A program made the position numbers and the translations under genes. A DNA stretch of 64,000 bases from Anaerolineales bacterium. Its GTDB lineage: Bacteria > Chloroflexota > Anaerolineae > Anaerolineales > UBA11579. Shown here piece by piece: positions 9,248 through 18,236 of the stretch. Each line of letters begins with the position of its first letter. The stretch's first letter is position 1. The stretch covers positions 229,342-293,341 of the forward strand of contig JAHBVC010000002.1 in assembly GCA_019637755.1 (NCBI GenBank), in the 5' to 3' direction. A model generated the notes under the pieces. The model ran no database searches. It had not been told where the DNA came from and saw only the letters and a program-made list of their open reading frames with translations.

Positions 9248-10156
9248 TTACCCGCGCCCCTGGCCAGCCGCCGCTGCCCGCATCGCCTGCCAGTCCTTGA
9301 GCACCTCCGGGCTGACGTACGGCTGCGTCTCTACCTTCACCGGCGCCGGCTCCGGATCATCTACGACCGGCGCAGGCTCTGCTTCGGGCTCCACTGGCGG
9401 CGCCCACGGGAAGGCGCTCACCGCGGCCCACAGCGCAAGATCCTTGCGGGCGTAGTACCACTCCCAGAAGTTCGCGCCGCTGAGGCCCAGATCCTTGCAG
9501 GCCTGCAGGAACTCGGTCACCTGGCCAGCCGTGGGTGCCCAGGCGCCATCCGGGTAGGCGCAGCCGGTGGGCACGATCGGGCGCCACACATTCAGCGCCT
9601 GGTGCTCGCTTACCGAGCGCCGCAGCTGAGCAGCCGGGTTGCTGGCCTGCACCCAATACACCTGCGGCATGTTGATGTCGCTGTACTCCAAGAAGGTCTC
9701 GAAGGGCAGCGGCCGGTGCAAGGTGGGGTAGCGATAGCTGCTGAAACCGACCGGCACGCCGGGCAGCCCAGCGCGCAGCGTTTGCATATATTGGCGAGCC
9801 TGCGCCTCCATGCCCTTTTGCTTGAACTCCACCTCAGCATTGACCACGAAGCCATCCAGGTTGAACTGCTTGGTGCGCTGGATGGCCATCGCCGCCTCGG
9901 CGGCCGGGTTGCGGCCGTAGATGTACTGCCAGCCCCACGCCTGGATGCCGCGGGTGCGCAACGCATCGACCACGGCCGGCACATTATCCTTGCCGGTCTT
10001 AGGGTCGATGTTGTAGGCGTACTGCCCATCCGCCACTTTGATGAGCACATGCGTCAAGCCAGCTTCGGCGGCCGTCTGGGCGATACGCTCGGGATCGCCA
10101 CCTTCCACCCGGCTGCTGATCCACAAATACATTCCCTTGCCGTTCAACGTATCCAT
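9248..10156 (-). CDS. Putative endolysin, TIM-barrel glycoside hydrolase
   Basis: A 302-aa protein with a (beta/alpha)8-like domain over the first ~240 residues: GMYLWISS at the start, HVLIKVADGQ, IQAWGWQYIYGRNP, DGFVVNAEVEF (102-111, with candidate catalytic acids E108 and E110), MPQVYWVQ and ANFWEWYY. This arrangement resembles GH25-type lysozymes and related peptidoglycan glycosidases. A Pro/Glu/Ala-rich linker and a short C-terminal tail follow. Its place between the tail fibre genes and the two small membrane proteins supports a lytic enzyme. GGAGAGAGAGGAT precedes the ATG. The exact GH family is not certain. Confidence 0.65.
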   Translation of the reverse strand: MDTLNGKGMYLWISSRVEGGDPERIAQTAAEAGLTHVLIKVADGQYAYNIDPKTGKDNVPAVVDALRTRGIQAWGWQYIYGRNPAAEAAMAIQRTKQFNLDGFVVNAEVEFKQKGMEAQARQYMQTLRAGLPGVPVGFSSYRYPTLHRPLPFETFLEYSDINMPQVYWVQASNPAAQLRRSVSEHQALNVWRPIVPTGCAYPDGAWAPTAGQVTEFLQACKDLGLSGANFWEWYYARKDLALWAAVSAFPWAPPVEPEAEPAPVVDDPEPAPVKVETQPYVSPEVLKDWQAMRAAAAGQGRG

Positions 10157-10173
10157 ATCCTCTCTCTCCTCAA

Positions 10174-10872
10174 TTAGGCGACGCGTACTACGTCGAGATA
10201 ACTGCCCACCAGCACACTGCTGGCGGTGCCATTGCTGGCGTTTTGCGCAAACTCAATGACCAGTGAGCCGGCGTCACTAACTACCAAGGCGCCACGCAGC
10301 GCACAAATGCCGCTGGTGGCGCTGGTCACGCCGGCGGCCGTGCTGCCCAAATCCTGAATACGTGTGCCAATAGTGGGCGCTGCCGTGCCCGACTGAGCCT
10401 GCACGTAGTAATTGATCGTGCTGGCGGTGAGCCCGTTGCTGCCCGCTACGCGGTACTTGTGCCCACCACTTGCGCCGGCGCTGACGTGTAGCAGCGCCTC
10501 GAACACGTACACTCCACCCGCCGCCAGCTCAAACTCCAGCCCAGCGAGAGCGGCCAACGTGGTGTTACTGGCCATATCCACTTGACTGGCGAGATACTTG
10601 CGATGGCGCGATCCCAGCTTCCAGGCGGGCACGCGATAGGATCCTCCGCCAGCCGCCACCACCAGCTCATCTGATTCTTCCAGTTCATCGCCCGGGTCGG
10701 GGGTGCGGCTGTCTAGATTGCCCACCCCGGCCAGCAACATTTCCAGCTCGAGCCCCTTGACCCAGCCCGTATCAGTGGCCGGGTCGTCAATATCGCGGCC
10801 GAAAAATACATCGCCTTTTTCAGGCGGGGCCGCAAAAAGCTCTAAATCGCTATATTTGTTTTCACCGCTCAC
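10174..10872 (-). CDS. Virion surface / tail fibre-like protein
   Basis: A 232-aa protein with an acidic N-terminal third (GDELEESDELVV) and a beta-rich C-terminal domain high in Ala, Gly, Ser and Thr (ANTTLAALAGLEFELAAGGVYVFEALLHVSA). The C-terminal domain resembles the jelly-roll tip domains of siphovirus tail or neck fibres found next to tail genes. GTG start overlapping the upstream stop (GTGA). Host-receptor or decoration function is inferred only. Confidence 0.5.
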   Translation of the reverse strand: MSGENKYSDLELFAAPPEKGDVFFGRDIDDPATDTGWVKGLELEMLLAGVGNLDSRTPDPGDELEESDELVVAAGGGSYRVPAWKLGSRHRKYLASQVDMASNTTLAALAGLEFELAAGGVYVFEALLHVSAGASGGHKYRVAGSNGLTASTINYYVQAQSGTAAPTIGTRIQDLGSTAAGVTSATSGICALRGALVVSDAGSLVIEFAQNASNGTASSVLVGSYLDVVRVA

Positions 10873-11297
10873 TGGTAATCCTCCGCGCTAACGCCGGCTA
10901 CAGGGTGCAACTCCAGATATTCTGCCGGCAGCAAATTTAGCGCCGCGGCGGCTTGCCGCACTAACTCAATGCGCTGCTGCCGGCGGCGTTCACCTTCAGC
11001 TAGCGCGGCGGCCACGATCGCCTGGTCTGTTTCGCGCTGGGCCAGCTCCTCGCCGGTGAGCTCGCGGTAGGTAGTGACCCATTCAGCAATGCGCCCGGAT
11101 GCCACCTCGCGCTCCAGGCTCTGGCAATTGAGCTCCCACTTGGCACGCTCGCCGGCCTTGGCCTCAGAGTCTGGCATCGCCTCAATACGCACTAGCCAGG
11201 CATCCATCCCGTTGCGTTGCCATAGATAGGCACGGCGCTCCTCGCGCTCTTGCGGCGTAGGCTCGCGCAGCACCAGGCTACTGGTTGCCAGTGTCAT
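10869..11297 (-). CDS. Small helical phage protein in the tail module
   Basis: A 142-aa, highly charged, mostly helical protein (EPTPQEREERRAYLWQRNGM, LAQRETDQAIVAAALAEGER) without recognised family. The start at 11297 is fixed by the ATGA overlap with the previous gene's stop. Between two fibre-type genes, it could be a fibre assembly chaperone. This is a guess from position. Confidence 0.5.
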   Translation of the reverse strand: MTLATSSLVLREPTPQEREERRAYLWQRNGMDAWLVRIEAMPDSEAKAGERAKWELNCQSLEREVASGRIAEWVTTYRELTGEELAQRETDQAIVAAALAEGERRRQQRIELVRQAAAALNLLPAEYLELHPVAGVSAEDYQ

Positions 11298-11941
11298 GAG
11301 ATGTGCTGCCCCGCAAACACAGCGCAATAACTGCCTACTTCCCATAAGCCGCCATTGGCACTGATATCGATGCGATCGATCGGCGCCGTCTGCAGCCAGG
11401 TAGCATGCCCCGAGACGTTGTAATGTGATCCACCCGCCGCTCCCTTGTAACAGCCACTCTGCATGGTTACAGCCTTGTAGTAACTGTTGTTGCTATACCC
11501 AGGGATAGTGAGTTCCAGCACGGAGTAGGCCAGCGCCCCGGGGGTGGCATGGCTGCTCTGGATCTCGAGGCCCGCCCCAAACAACGAAGCCTGGCCGCCA
11601 CCACCCGTAGAGGACAGCGTGGTAGTTGTGGCCCGCGTGAGGTTGTATGCGTAATTGGCCGCCGTGTCGCCGTTGAAGCGGATGATGCCGAAATCTTGCG
11701 TGGCTCCCGTATACGTAGAGCGCAGATAGGCAACCACATGCAGGCTGTCGTACCCCTGAGGGATATTCAGCAGGCTGAAGTTGGACGGTGTGACCAGTGG
11801 GGCAATGTAGCCCGCCTTTGCGTCTAACACGCCCAGGTTGTCGTACAAAAATTGCGCGTTATCCACCATCAACTGGTTGGCCAGCACCAGTGTCAAAGGA
11901 TCGCCATTATCAAACGCGGTCGGATCTACCCAAATCGCCAT
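11294..11941 (-). CDS. Jelly-roll tail fibre / appendage protein
   Basis: A 215-aa protein with signatures common in phage tail-tip and collar appendages: IRFNGDTAANYAYN, SLFGAGLEIQ and the C-terminal IDRIDISANGGLWEVGS. Such domains bind surface sugars or decorate the virion. It begins exactly after the stop of the tail hub gene (TAG-ATG) and overlaps the next gene by 4 bases. Confidence 0.6.
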   Translation of the reverse strand: MAIWVDPTAFDNGDPLTLVLANQLMVDNAQFLYDNLGVLDAKAGYIAPLVTPSNFSLLNIPQGYDSLHVVAYLRSTYTGATQDFGIIRFNGDTAANYAYNLTRATTTTLSSTGGGGQASLFGAGLEIQSSHATPGALAYSVLELTIPGYSNNSYYKAVTMQSGCYKGAAGGSHYNVSGHATWLQTAPIDRIDISANGGLWEVGSYCAVFAGQHIS

Positions 11942-13525
11942 CTATACACCTCGCACCACATGCGTGCCGTCAATTTCACAGCGGCCAGGCACGCCGATCA
12001 GCAACGCATCTTGGGGGGGCAGCGGTAACAGCGTCCAGGTGACGCTCACCTGGTCGCGCCCGCTCAGCTCTCCCTGCTCACCCACAATGATCCCTAGCCA
12101 GTTATCCACGCCGGTCTGCCATTCGCTGACTGTCACTACCGCTCCGGGCTCCAGTAACGCCGCTTGCATATGCGTATCATTGCGATTGGCGCTAAAGCTC
12201 ACCCGATACCCACCGTTTTCGCCGACAGCATCATCACGCAGCACCTTGGCCAGGCTTGCGCCAAACACGGCATTACTTTGGTATGGCAGATCCACGCGCA
12301 GCTCAGCATCTTCCCCGGGCTGGGGCGAGATATCCTCGGGCAGCGTGACCTCGTTGAAGGCGCGCACCAACTTGCCACGCAGGAAATAGTTATTAAGGTA
12401 TCCGTTGTGGCGAGGCGTGAAACGCAACACGCTTTGTGTAGCACCCGCCTCGATCTCTACCAGGAGTGACCCGCTCAACGCACCAGCCAGGTCGGCCTCC
12501 ACCCTGTCAAAGTAGTAATCCACGCCGGGCTCGGGATCTCGATCGATATCCAGCGCAGCCACTGCACCGCCGCGCCCATCGCTATATGAGACTATCTTTT
12601 CCACCGTGATGCCCGCGCGCATATACTCTGCCTGATCGAGCTGCCATAAGATCGTCTCGTCTTCCTCGGCCTTGCGGGGGTGGATGGTGACAGAAACCCG
12701 CGAGTACAGAGGCTCCTCTTCATCAGGCTGCAAATCCCGCAGGCCTTCGGCGAGATCCGCCTGCACCGTCTGTTGGCGCAGCAGGTCAGCATACGCCACA
12801 CTACGCACGCTCCCGCCATGCTGAGCATTGCCTTGCTCGAGCACCAGATCCCAGGCTGAGGCGGCCACCTTGTTGAGTTCGCTGGCCGCCGTTGGTTTTT
12901 GAGACAATGCGGCCGCAAAAACAAAATTCAGCGGCCGGGGGTTGACGCTCCACCGCCACGAGGGCGGCCGGCGCTCAAGCCCGCGCGTAAGCTGTTCATA
13001 CACTTGATCCGAACGCACTTCGATTTGCAGCTCCTGCAGGCTTTGACGTTGCGCACCGTGATACAAGATCATCGTGCTCTGGGCTTCTACCAGCGTGTGC
13101 CGCTGGCCATACACGCCCGGCACCGGCTTGAGGTTAGATACATAGCCTTGCCACTTGTAGACACGCACGCCGCCATACTCCAGATACCAACGGATAGCGC
13201 GCTTGCGCGCAAAGCCCGGGCGGCAGTTTGCGTGACCGGGCGAGTAACAACCAGCCAGACCCGCGGAGTTGCTCACCGAATTGTTGAGCTCCAATTGCAA
13301 GGTGCCGATGCCTGCTACGCGGCCCGTCTGGCGGGTATCCAGCTTGCCCTTGCTCCAGGTGAGGCTCGGCACCACCACGTCAGCGGTGATATCCACATAG
13401 CCAAAGCCATCCATGACCAGGCGGCTGCCATCCTCTTGGCAGAGCTCTGTACCATCCTCCTGGCAGAGCACAGCACCCGCCAATTGCATTTCGACGCCCC
13501 AGCGGGGAAATACCGGGCCAGCCAT
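11942..13525 (-). CDS. Tail tip / baseplate hub-like protein
   Basis: A 527-aa protein encoded directly after the tape measure, where siphoviruses place distal tail and tail-associated hub proteins. It starts with a beta-rich domain (VDITADVVVPSLTWSKGKLD...RVAGIGTLQLELNNS) like the first domain of hub proteins that ring the tail tube. Near the N-terminus is a short tandem repeat, LCQEDGTE-LCQEDGSR, coded by a 24-bp repeat. No peptidase or glycosidase motif was seen. Its ATG overlaps the stop of the tape-measure gene (TGATG). Confidence 0.6.
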   Translation of the reverse strand: MAGPVFPRWGVEMQLAGAVLCQEDGTELCQEDGSRLVMDGFGYVDITADVVVPSLTWSKGKLDTRQTGRVAGIGTLQLELNNSVSNSAGLAGCYSPGHANCRPGFARKRAIRWYLEYGGVRVYKWQGYVSNLKPVPGVYGQRHTLVEAQSTMILYHGAQRQSLQELQIEVRSDQVYEQLTRGLERRPPSWRWSVNPRPLNFVFAAALSQKPTAASELNKVAASAWDLVLEQGNAQHGGSVRSVAYADLLRQQTVQADLAEGLRDLQPDEEEPLYSRVSVTIHPRKAEEDETILWQLDQAEYMRAGITVEKIVSYSDGRGGAVAALDIDRDPEPGVDYYFDRVEADLAGALSGSLLVEIEAGATQSVLRFTPRHNGYLNNYFLRGKLVRAFNEVTLPEDISPQPGEDAELRVDLPYQSNAVFGASLAKVLRDDAVGENGGYRVSFSANRNDTHMQAALLEPGAVVTVSEWQTGVDNWLGIIVGEQGELSGRDQVSVTWTLLPLPPQDALLIGVPGRCEIDGTHVVRGV

Positions 13526-15618
13526 CAGCGCACCTCGGCAATAACTTCGAGCATCGCGTTTTTGATGTGCCCAGGGCGCGCCAGCTGCTGGAGCTGGGTA
13601 ACCACTCGCCCAAAGCCCTCACGCAATTCGGCATTGAGCTGCTCGCTCGCGCGTAGATTTTGCTGCGCCATCTCCTGCACGACTTGAGCGGCAAACGCCT
13701 GGCCCTGGCCACCTACGGCGGCGCCCACACCCACCGCGCTGGCGGTGGCCGCCCGCACGGCGGCATCTGCGGCGGCCTGTACGGCCACTCCGCTATCGGT
13801 TGGTTCGTTGGCCTTCGCAGTAACGCCACCGGCGCCGGCTGGCGTGACCGCCGGAGCGGCGCTACGTGGCCGTGGGGTGGCTGCTGGCACAGGCGGGTGC
13901 CATGTGTCAAAGAGCAAGCCGCCAGCCATCATGCCGGCTTGTGCGCCGTACCCGCGGCGCTCCAGCGCCACTGATTTCTCGTGCGGGATGATCTCCCACG
14001 CGCCCTTACGGGTGTCATAGCGCCCATACTCCCAGCCACGCTCCCCCAGCTTGACGAGCGGCCCGCGCTCGCCCAAGTAGCCCCCGGTGGCATGCCCCGC
14101 CTGGGCCGCCCAGCGATCCCCATCGGCGCGCTGCCCTTTGGTGAGCGCCTGGCCACCGCCAATCACAAACTGCCCGCCGGCCAGATCCAATACCCAGGTA
14201 TCGCCCTGCACCTTGACATTGACGACCAGGTCGGCATTGACGGCGGTGTCCTTAAGCGCATCGAGGTTGTCGAGCACCTCTTGCGACAGCGCAGCGGCTT
14301 CACCAAAGGGCATGCCCAGCTCTTCCTGGATGCGCTTCTTGGCCTCGGCCATGTTGATGTTGCCGGCGCGCTCTTCAACCAGGGCCGCCTCGACGTAAAA
14401 TGCATCCCAGATTTGCTTTGCTTCATCCGGCGTAAGCTGAAGCTTGCTGGCAAAATCCACCTGCTCCTGCAGCTCAAAGCCACCGGCCATGCCTACCTTG
14501 ATGTCATTCAAGGTTTTGCCAATCCCAGAGAGGCCCTTGACGCGCTCCGAAAATTCGGCCACGTAGGCTTCGCCGGCCGCCGCGCCGGCGGATGCTGCCG
14601 GCCCGGGATCCAGATCCTTGAACTGCTCCGCCATGGCCATCCAGCGCTGCATATCTGCAGACTGGCCACGGAAGCTACCACCAGCATCCTCAACAGCCTC
14701 GCCGAAGGCGATGTATTTTTCAGCACCATGTTCGACTAGGAAATTAGCGCGCTGTAGCAATTCGTTCTGGAAAACAAAAGCACCAGAATCGAGCTCAAAC
14801 AAAGTACCGCGAAGACGTCGGGCGCCGAGCAATTCGAGGGCCCGCTCAACATCATTTACAACCTCGAGCGTATCAGCCATATCGTCAGCAATCGGAGCGG
14901 TGGATCGAGCGAGGTTGACCCGCAGGCGCTCCCAGGCCGTGCTGCCCTGCGCCTCCAGGCGCTGGAAGCTACCCAGCGTGGAGTCGGCCGCATGGCCAAC
15001 TCGCTCGATCTGCTCCTCGGCCTGTTGCAGGAAGGCTTCGGTAAATGCATCGTTGGCGCTCATGCCCGAGGCAACCAGCGCATTAAGCTTCGTATCAAAC
15101 CCATCTACGGCCACACCGAGCGCATCAAAGCGCATGGTGGTCTGGTTGGTCAGCGTGAGGACCAACTGGTTCATGTTCATGTTTAGGGCGCTGGCCACGG
15201 CCGAGAGACGCACCGCTTCATCGTGCGTTTTAGCCAGCCCCAACGCCATGAAGTCGCCCGCTGCGCCCATCAGCTGCGCGTCGGAGTACATGCCACGCGT
15301 GGCGGCGCGCAGATCGCGCAGCAGTACATCGCTAACAGTGCCCGCGCTCAAGGCCAGGCGATCGAATTTTTGGGCCTGGTACTCCAGCTGGGCCCCTTCT
15401 TTGCCTAGATCGAATACCTTCTTGGCGGCCGCTCCCGCGGCGGCCACGGCACCCAAGGCGATCGCGCCTTGGCCCCAGGTTGACTTGAGCGCGGCGAAGG
15501 TGGAGTTGTTCGCCTTGCCCTCATCCCCCATGTCCTTGAGTTCTTTTCTGGCTGCCTTAATAACGCCTTCAGCGGCGTTGACAGCTTCGATGAGGATGCG
15601 GACCTTTGGATCGGCCAT
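13525..15618 (-). CDS. Tail tape-measure protein
   Basis: A 697-aa, Ala-rich, largely helical protein immediately after the frameshifting chaperone gene, the hallmark position of the tape measure that sets siphovirus tail length and is threaded into the tube. N-terminal SIEAVNAAEG-like helices are followed by a small hydrophobic segment (about 50-70) and long amphipathic helices (YQAQKFDRLALSAGTVSDVL). A glycine-rich central-C-terminal part (GGGQALTKGQRADGDRWAAQ, GYLGERGPLVKLGERGWEYG) recurs in many tape measures. The rule of thumb of ~1.5 angstrom per residue would give a tail near 100 nm (inference). Confidence 0.85.
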   Translation of the reverse strand: MADPKVRILIEAVNAAEGVIKAARKELKDMGDEGKANNSTFAALKSTWGQGAIALGAVAAAGAAAKKVFDLGKEGAQLEYQAQKFDRLALSAGTVSDVLLRDLRAATRGMYSDAQLMGAAGDFMALGLAKTHDEAVRLSAVASALNMNMNQLVLTLTNQTTMRFDALGVAVDGFDTKLNALVASGMSANDAFTEAFLQQAEEQIERVGHAADSTLGSFQRLEAQGSTAWERLRVNLARSTAPIADDMADTLEVVNDVERALELLGARRLRGTLFELDSGAFVFQNELLQRANFLVEHGAEKYIAFGEAVEDAGGSFRGQSADMQRWMAMAEQFKDLDPGPAASAGAAAGEAYVAEFSERVKGLSGIGKTLNDIKVGMAGGFELQEQVDFASKLQLTPDEAKQIWDAFYVEAALVEERAGNINMAEAKKRIQEELGMPFGEAAALSQEVLDNLDALKDTAVNADLVVNVKVQGDTWVLDLAGGQFVIGGGQALTKGQRADGDRWAAQAGHATGGYLGERGPLVKLGERGWEYGRYDTRKGAWEIIPHEKSVALERRGYGAQAGMMAGGLLFDTWHPPVPAATPRPRSAAPAVTPAGAGGVTAKANEPTDSGVAVQAAADAAVRAATASAVGVGAAVGGQGQAFAAQVVQEMAQQNLRASEQLNAELREGFGRVVTQLQQLARPGHIKNAMLEVIAEVR

Positions 15619-15621
15619 GGT

Positions 15622-16253
15622 TTATGCGTTCTTGAGTAATCCCAGTTCGATTGCGTATAGCGCCGCCCACTCCAGCAGGGCGGCACCCTCGGGGTGCTCT
15701 TTGTTCCAGGTCACCTCGCCCCCCGTTGCCGCCGCCCGCCGCCGCGCATAATGGCCAATCGTGTCGGCCAGTTGCAGTCTGCGCAATTCGGCGGGGCTAA
15801 GCGGCCGGCCATACACCGCCTGCACCCCAAAGCGATCGATGTAACTTAGGACGCGGAGCTCGGCGCTGCGGATGGGCTCTCCGCCATCGCCATCGACTCC
15901 GAGGGCGTCGGCATAGGCGTAGGCGTAGACGCTTTTGGGGGTGGCGCCACACTTTCGGCGTACACCACGGCCACCTCTTTCACGAGCCAGGCCGCCAGCT
16001 CGACACCCTCGTCGGTTGGCGGGAACTGATCCGGTGACGAGGCCTGCCACCCGGCCAGGTCAAAGCGCTCAATGCAGGCATACACGGCGGGTAGCAATGC
16101 GGCCAGGTAGGTGCGGTGCGTAACCCTGGCCGGCAGGTCCTCTACCACCCCAAGCGCCGCTTCCCAGGCGGCTGCTTGGGGCAGATAGAGCGGAGACTGC
16201 AGCGTGACCGTGCCCGGCCAGCGCTGCGAGGGGCTGGCGATGACCTTGCCCAT
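15622..16253 (-). CDS. Tail assembly chaperone, -1 frameshifted long form (G-T type)
   Basis: Two overlapping frames upstream of the tape measure behave as the classic G/GT pair. The zero frame starts at 16253 and alone gives a 135-aa protein ending at 15846. At 15933-15939 the minus strand reads C CCA AAA, a perfect X XXY YYZ slippery heptamer. Slipping -1 there joins residue 107 (lysine) to the second frame (SVYAYAYADALG...), producing a ~210-aa fusion ending at 15622. In lambda-like phages both products coat the tape measure during tail assembly in a fixed ratio. The second frame has no convincing start of its own, supporting the frameshift. Confidence 0.85.
15846..16253 (-). CDS. Tail assembly chaperone, short (unshifted) form
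   Basis: The 135-aa zero-frame product, with a helical N-terminal chaperone domain (about 20-100) and a low-complexity Ala/Ser/Pro-rich end (PPPKASTPTPMPTPSESMAM) created by reading past the slippery site. The normal product would be more abundant than the fusion. It starts 3 bases after the previous gene. Confidence 0.8.
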   Translation of the reverse strand: MGKVIASPSQRWPGTVTLQSPLYLPQAAAWEAALGVVEDLPARVTHRTYLAALLPAVYACIERFDLAGWQASSPDQFPPTDEGVELAAWLVKEVAVVYAESVAPPPKASTPTPMPTPSESMAMAESPSAAPSSAS

Positions 16254-16255
16254 GC

Positions 16256-16768
16256 TTACGCCACCACGATGGCCGCAGTGCCCCAGGTGGGAGCCTTGCT
16301 GCCCGGCACCAGGCGCAGGCTGGCGGTGTAGGTCATGTTGCTCACGTCGGGCACAAATGAGCCGACGGCGACGCCATCCTCAGCGCTGGGACTGACGATC
16401 CCGAAGACCGGATCGCCTGTCTCCCAGTCGTGCCTAATGCCGATATAAACAGCAAACATCAAAGGCACCGTCTTGCCATTGAGCGGCACCAAAATAGTGT
16501 ATGACCCGCTCAATGCCGGACGAGCTCCGGAAGCTGAAGCTGCCACAGCGGGGTCTGTACTTAATGGGCCGCCGATCTCCAGCGGCACATCACCATGACC
16601 TGCCAGCCAACCTTTTAGGGCATCTTGCAAGGCCGACACATCAACCCACTCGTGCGTGATACCCACTCCACTAATCGTGTTGACGGGCAGATCGCGCATC
16701 ACGCCGCCGATATCCTCAAGCTGAAACTTGAAATTCTTTCCTACTGTACGACCGGTGTTCGGTGACAT
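16256..16768 (-). CDS. Tail protein, possibly tail-tube-like
   Basis: A 170-aa beta-rich protein (VNTISGVGITHEWVDVSALQDALKGW...SGSYTILVPLNG) between the probable major tail protein and the tail chaperone. A 'TAAGGAG' ribosome-binding site lies 6 bases before the ATG. Two beta-rich proteins precede the chaperone and I cannot tell which one forms the tube and which is a minor tail component. Confidence 0.55.
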   Translation of the reverse strand: MSPNTGRTVGKNFKFQLEDIGGVMRDLPVNTISGVGITHEWVDVSALQDALKGWLAGHGDVPLEIGGPLSTDPAVAASASGARPALSGSYTILVPLNGKTVPLMFAVYIGIRHDWETGDPVFGIVSPSAEDGVAVGSFVPDVSNMTYTASLRLVPGSKAPTWGTAAIVVA

Positions 16769-16777
16769 ACTTTCTCC

Positions 16778-17557
16778 TTACTGCCCGAATGAGCGGACAA
16801 ACCCAAGAACAAAATCAACATAGGTAGCTTGCGTGCCTGCGCCCAGCTGCCAGCGCGTATACGCCTCCACCGTGGCGCCACGCGCCAAGGGCACAATGCC
16901 TGAGGCACCCGGGCCAACCACGCCCGAGCTGACCAGGTCCACAAAGCTGCCGTCCACGTTGGTGGCGGCATCCTGCACCGTGAGCTCTACATCGTCATCG
17001 GCAGCCAGCACCTGGTAAACCATGAAGCCGCCGTGTGCCGTGGCTATGCCAGTGAAGGGGTTGAGGATGCCCTGAGCAGCGTTGATGCCCGTGATCACGC
17101 CCTTGGCCTTGAGCAGCACACCCCAGGGGATGGCATACAAGCCGCGCAGATCGGCCTGGGCCGAGTGTGAGAAATCCATTTGCGCCGAGAGCGTCTGGCC
17201 GGTCTGGCCCGGGTCCGTGAGATACGAGCCCTGGGCAAATTGCCCGGTGTAGATCGGGTCTCCGGGCACAGGGGCGGAGCCCCCTCGGCCGATGGCCACC
17301 ATCACCGTGCGCATCTGGCCCTCGGCATCCTTGAAGTTCTCGTGCGGGCCAATGCTGGCCGTGTTGTCGAAGGCAGCATTCAGCTGGCCAAGGCCGAGCG
17401 TCACCTGGTCAGGCAGGTAGCCATACAGCTCCTGGGCTAAGGCCTCATCCTTGGCCCATTCGTAGGTCCAATCCAATGGGCCAATGCTGCGGCTGTAGCC
17501 ACTCATGTCCAGCCCCTCAACAAAGACGCGAGTCGCCTTGGATACAGATCGGCTCAC
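16778..17557 (-). CDS. Probable major tail tube protein
   Basis: A 259-aa protein with alternating beta-type sequence, moderate acidity and a C-terminal 'VPLARGATVEAYTRWQLG...YVDFVLGFVRSFG' stretch. Size and place (after the connector genes, before the chaperone) fit the siphovirus major tail protein. It is coded with a GTG start overlapping the previous stop (GTGA). Confidence 0.6.
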   Translation of the reverse strand: MSRSVSKATRVFVEGLDMSGYSRSIGPLDWTYEWAKDEALAQELYGYLPDQVTLGLGQLNAAFDNTASIGPHENFKDAEGQMRTVMVAIGRGGSAPVPGDPIYTGQFAQGSYLTDPGQTGQTLSAQMDFSHSAQADLRGLYAIPWGVLLKAKGVITGINAAQGILNPFTGIATAHGGFMVYQVLAADDDVELTVQDAATNVDGSFVDLVSSGVVGPGASGIVPLARGATVEAYTRWQLGAGTQATYVDFVLGFVRSFGQ

Positions 17558-17772
17558 TTGGCCTCCTTGTGTTTCTTGCTCTCGGCCTTCTCGGTTTTGG
17601 GTGCCGGCTCCGGATCAGCTACGCTCGGCTCAGCAGACTGGACACGCACCGCCTGGCCGCCGGCCACAAGCTCATCGAGCTGCTCTGCCGGCAACTGCAG
17701 GTGAGCACCCGGATAGATTACGCTGCCATCTGGCATAGGGATGGGCCGAATGGCCCGCACGTAGTCGTTCAA
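17554..17772 (-). CDS. Small charged phage protein
   Basis: A 72-aa protein with a compact N-terminal half (MPDGSVIYPGAHLQLPAEQLDELVAGGQAV), which resembles the ~40-residue 'G..v.l..e.A..L...G' fold that also opens the gp151-like protein at 18847. A Lys/Glu/Ala-rich tail follows. It uses a TTG start overlapping the upstream stop (TTGA). Function unknown. Confidence 0.55.
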   Translation of the reverse strand: MNDYVRAIRPIPMPDGSVIYPGAHLQLPAEQLDELVAGGQAVRVQSAEPSVADPEPAPKTEKAESKKHKEAK

Positions 17773-18236
17773 TTGATCAGCTCCGTAACTCGCGCAGCGA
17801 GGTCAAAGCCCCAGCACATGGTGCCGTTAGGGGCGGGCACATCGCCGAATTCGCCAATGGAGGCAATTTGCAGATCCACCGCTTCGCCGCCAGTAAATGC
17901 GATGGAATCGTTTTCCGCGAAGAAGATGTACAAGACCGATACCGCCTTCAGCAAGGCATCGAACACACCGCCCAAGCCGGCCGAGCTGGCCAGCGAGTGC
18001 ATATAGCGGAAGTTGAGGTCGTAGGTAACCGTCATCTGCGCCACGCCGCCGCTACCATAGCTGTCACGCTCGATGCGGATGTTGGTGATGAAGTGCGGTG
18101 CCGGCTGCAGCAAGGGCAGCTGCGTATGCAGCGGTGCATCGACCATGTCGGCCGGGCCCTTCAGGGTGATGCCGGTCAGCGTCTTGGCGGCGATGCCCGC
18201 GGCGACTTCGGCGGGATGGATGGTGGCCGTGGTCAC
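17769..18236 (-). CDS. Head-tail joining / tail completion-type protein
   Basis: A 155-aa protein located between the head-tail connector and the tail tube gene, where neck and tail-terminator proteins are encoded. It shows an alternating strand pattern (HFITNIRIERDSYGSGGVAQMTVTYDLNFRYM). GTG start overlapping the connector stop (GTGA). Assigned by position more than by sequence. Confidence 0.5.
   Translation of the reverse strand: MTTATIHPAEVAAGIAAKTLTGITLKGPADMVDAPLHTQLPLLQPAPHFITNIRIERDSYGSGGVAQMTVTYDLNFRYMHSLASSAGLGGVFDALLKAVSVLYIFFAENDSIAFTGGEAVDLQIASIGEFGDVPAPNGTMCWGFDLAARVTELIN

Noticed and set aside
8957..10177. Plus-strand frame of 406 codons opposite the endolysin
   Set aside because: Shadow of the minus-strand gene; composition typical of reverse-strand reading.
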